From Gemmatimonadales bacterium (GTDB lineage: Bacteria; Gemmatimonadota; Gemmatimonadetes; Gemmatimonadales; GWC2-71-9): a stretch of 6,013 nucleotides of DNA. The notes below the pieces were generated by a model that saw only the letters and a program-made list of their open reading frames with translations, searched no databases and was not told where the DNA came from. Below are positions 5,033 to 6,013 of the stretch, one piece after another. A program made the position numbers and the translations under genes. The DNA lies in contig JACCRH010000030.1 of the NCBI GenBank assembly GCA_013813675.1, forward strand, positions 1-6,013, written 5' to 3'. Position 1 is the stretch's first letter, and each line of letters opens with the position of its first letter.

Positions 5033-6013
5033 TCACACCCGCCGAAACTGCCTCCCCGGCCGCTGTTCGACCACTCCCGCGATTTCCAGCGCACACAGCG
5101 CCGCCAGCAGGTCCTGCGGCGGCCGGCCGGAGCGGCCCACCAGGTCTTCCAGCAGGACCGGCTCCGTGCCGAGCAGCTCGGCCACGGCCCGGTGGCCGGC
5201 AGGCAGCGCGTCGGGCAGAGGGACCGTTGCCGGGGGTGGGCCGCCGAACCCCTCGGACGGCCGGACCGACTCCGGGTAGTGCTCCAGCAGGTCGTCGGAC
5301 GAGAGTAGCGGCGCCGCTCCGTCGCGGATGAGGCGATTGGCCCCGACCGAGGAGGGGCTGGTGATGTTGCCCGGCACGACCATCACCTCGCGCCCCTGGT
5401 CGAGCGCGGTGCCCGCGGTGATCAGTGCGCCCGACCCCTCCGCCGCCTCCACCACGACCGTGACCCGTGCCAGCCCGCTGATGAGACGGTTGCGCCGGGG
5501 AAAGCTGCCGGCGGACGGTCGCTCGCCGGGCGGGAACTCGGTGAGGAGCAGGCCGGTTGCCGCCACCCGCTGATACAGCTCCCGATTGGCGGTGGGGTAG
5601 ATGACGCCGACTCCGTTGCCCAGCACCCCGATGGTGCCGCCGCCGGCATCGAGCGCCGCGACGTGGGCTACCGCGTCGAGCCCGCGAGCCATGCCGCTCA
5701 CCACCGCCAGGCCGCAGGATGCTGCCCCCCAGGAGAGTGCCCGTGCCACCTCCGCGCCATACGGCGAGTGGTCCCGGCTCCCCACGATGGCCACCGCTGG
5801 CCGCTGCAGCAGGCGCAGATTTCCCAGCGCGAAGAGCACCGGAGGCGAATCGGGGATCTGGCTGAGCAGTGGCGGATACTCGGGATCGTCGGCAATCAGC
5901 ACCCGCGCCCCCAAGCGCTCCGCCTCCTCGAGAGCGCGGCGCCCAGCCGAGAGCCCGGCCACCGCGACCGCCGACGCGGCGGCCGGGCTCATGCCGGGGA
6001 TGGACCGCAATAG
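5033..6013 (-). CDS. dprA: DNA-processing protein DprA (Smf), 5' end cut by right edge
   Basis: 326 codons are visible and the frame stays open to the right edge. The TTG at 6010 is not a convincing start, because the helix-hairpin-helix-like segment LLRSIPGMSP already covers it. DprA binds single-stranded DNA taken up in natural transformation and loads RecA (family knowledge). The central Rossmann-like domain shows all the family motifs, numbered from the first visible residue: VAIVGSRDHSPYG (74-86), SGMARGLDAVAH (106-117), TIGVLGNGVGVIYP (127-140), LLTEFPPG (156-163), FPRRNRLISGL (171-181), VVVEAAEGSGALITA (187-201) and VPGNITSPSSVGANRLI (213-229). A C-terminal winged-helix domain (about 272-320) ends in QFRRV. 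A G replaced by M in the usual SGGARG motif is common in homologues. It lies 142 bases upstream of hemW on the same strand, separated by an inverted repeat. Only the extreme N-terminus is missing. Confidence 0.95.
   Translation of the reverse strand, partial: LLRSIPGMSPAAASAVAVAGLSAGRRALEEAERLGARVLIADDPEYPPLLSQIPDSPPVLFALGNLRLLQRPAVAIVGSRDHSPYGAEVARALSWGAASCGLAVVSGMARGLDAVAHVAALDAGGGTIGVLGNGVGVIYPTANRELYQRVAATGLLLTEFPPGERPSAGSFPRRNRLISGLARVTVVVEAAEGSGALITAGTALDQGREVMVVPGNITSPSSVGANRLIRDGAAPLLSSDDLLEHYPESVRPSEGFGGPPPATVPLPDALPAGHRAVAELLGTEPVLLEDLVGRSGRPPQDLLAALCALEIAGVVEQRPGRQFRRV

Noticed and set aside
5100..5123. GC palindrome (GCCGCC-A-GCAGG-T-CCTGC-GGCGGC) inside dprA
   Set aside because: It falls in the winged-helix coding part of dprA and fits codon-constrained GC-rich sequence; nothing around it suggests a separate site.
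1..6013. CRISPR array, tRNA, rRNA, insertion sequence with transposase, phage or defence genes
   Set aside because: No spaced direct repeats, no tRNA- or rRNA-like stretches and no transposase or integrase motifs were seen; almost all sequence is accounted for by seven genes and two inverted repeats.

Overview
The window is a gene-dense, GC-rich stretch of bacterial chromosome that carries mostly housekeeping genes. The codon-level look, the gene order hrcA-dnaJ-prmA-rsmE and the style of the DnaJ and HrcA proteins suggest a Gemmatimonadota-like or similar GC-rich, non-model soil or sediment lineage. That placement is an inference from memory of such genomes, not something the sequence proves.

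Left part (1-3187, minus strand): a tightly coupled operon read right to left. It runs hrcA (heat-shock repressor), dnaJ (Hsp40 co-chaperone), prmA (ribosomal protein L11 methyltransferase) and rsmE (16S rRNA m3U1498 methyltransferase, cut by the left window edge). Each junction is a 4-base overlap of NTGA type, so the four genes are probably translated from one message with coupled reinitiation. The operon joins protein folding control with ribosome modification. No grpE or dnaK lies between hrcA and dnaJ, and no CIRCE operator is visible upstream of hrcA.

Middle (3188-3809): a 265-base divergent intergenic region holds the hrcA promoter, a long imperfect inverted repeat (3243-3330) and a TTGACA-type promoter. 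That promoter drives a small plus-strand gene for a cysteine-rich four-helix-bundle copper-binding protein with 15 Cys in 118 residues. Its 3' end overlaps the 3' end of hemW by 20 bases.

Right part (3790-6013, minus strand): hemW (radical-SAM heme chaperone) and, upstream of it, dprA (DNA-processing protein of natural transformation), which runs off the right edge. The 142 bases between them are mostly filled by a second inverted repeat (4926-5009). It shares its core sequence with the first one, so the two are copies of a dispersed intergenic repeat family.

Two regulatory patterns stand out. hrcA and hemW, the two genes on this strand preceded by an intergenic gap, each have a TANNNT box exactly 7 bases before the ATG and no Shine-Dalgarno sequence, which is the layout of leaderless transcripts. 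dnaJ, inside the operon, and the copper-protein gene have clear Shine-Dalgarno sequences. I found no strong sign of an undescribed multi-gene system. The repeat pair, the leaderless promoters and the copper-protein/hemW arrangement are the items most worth checking.
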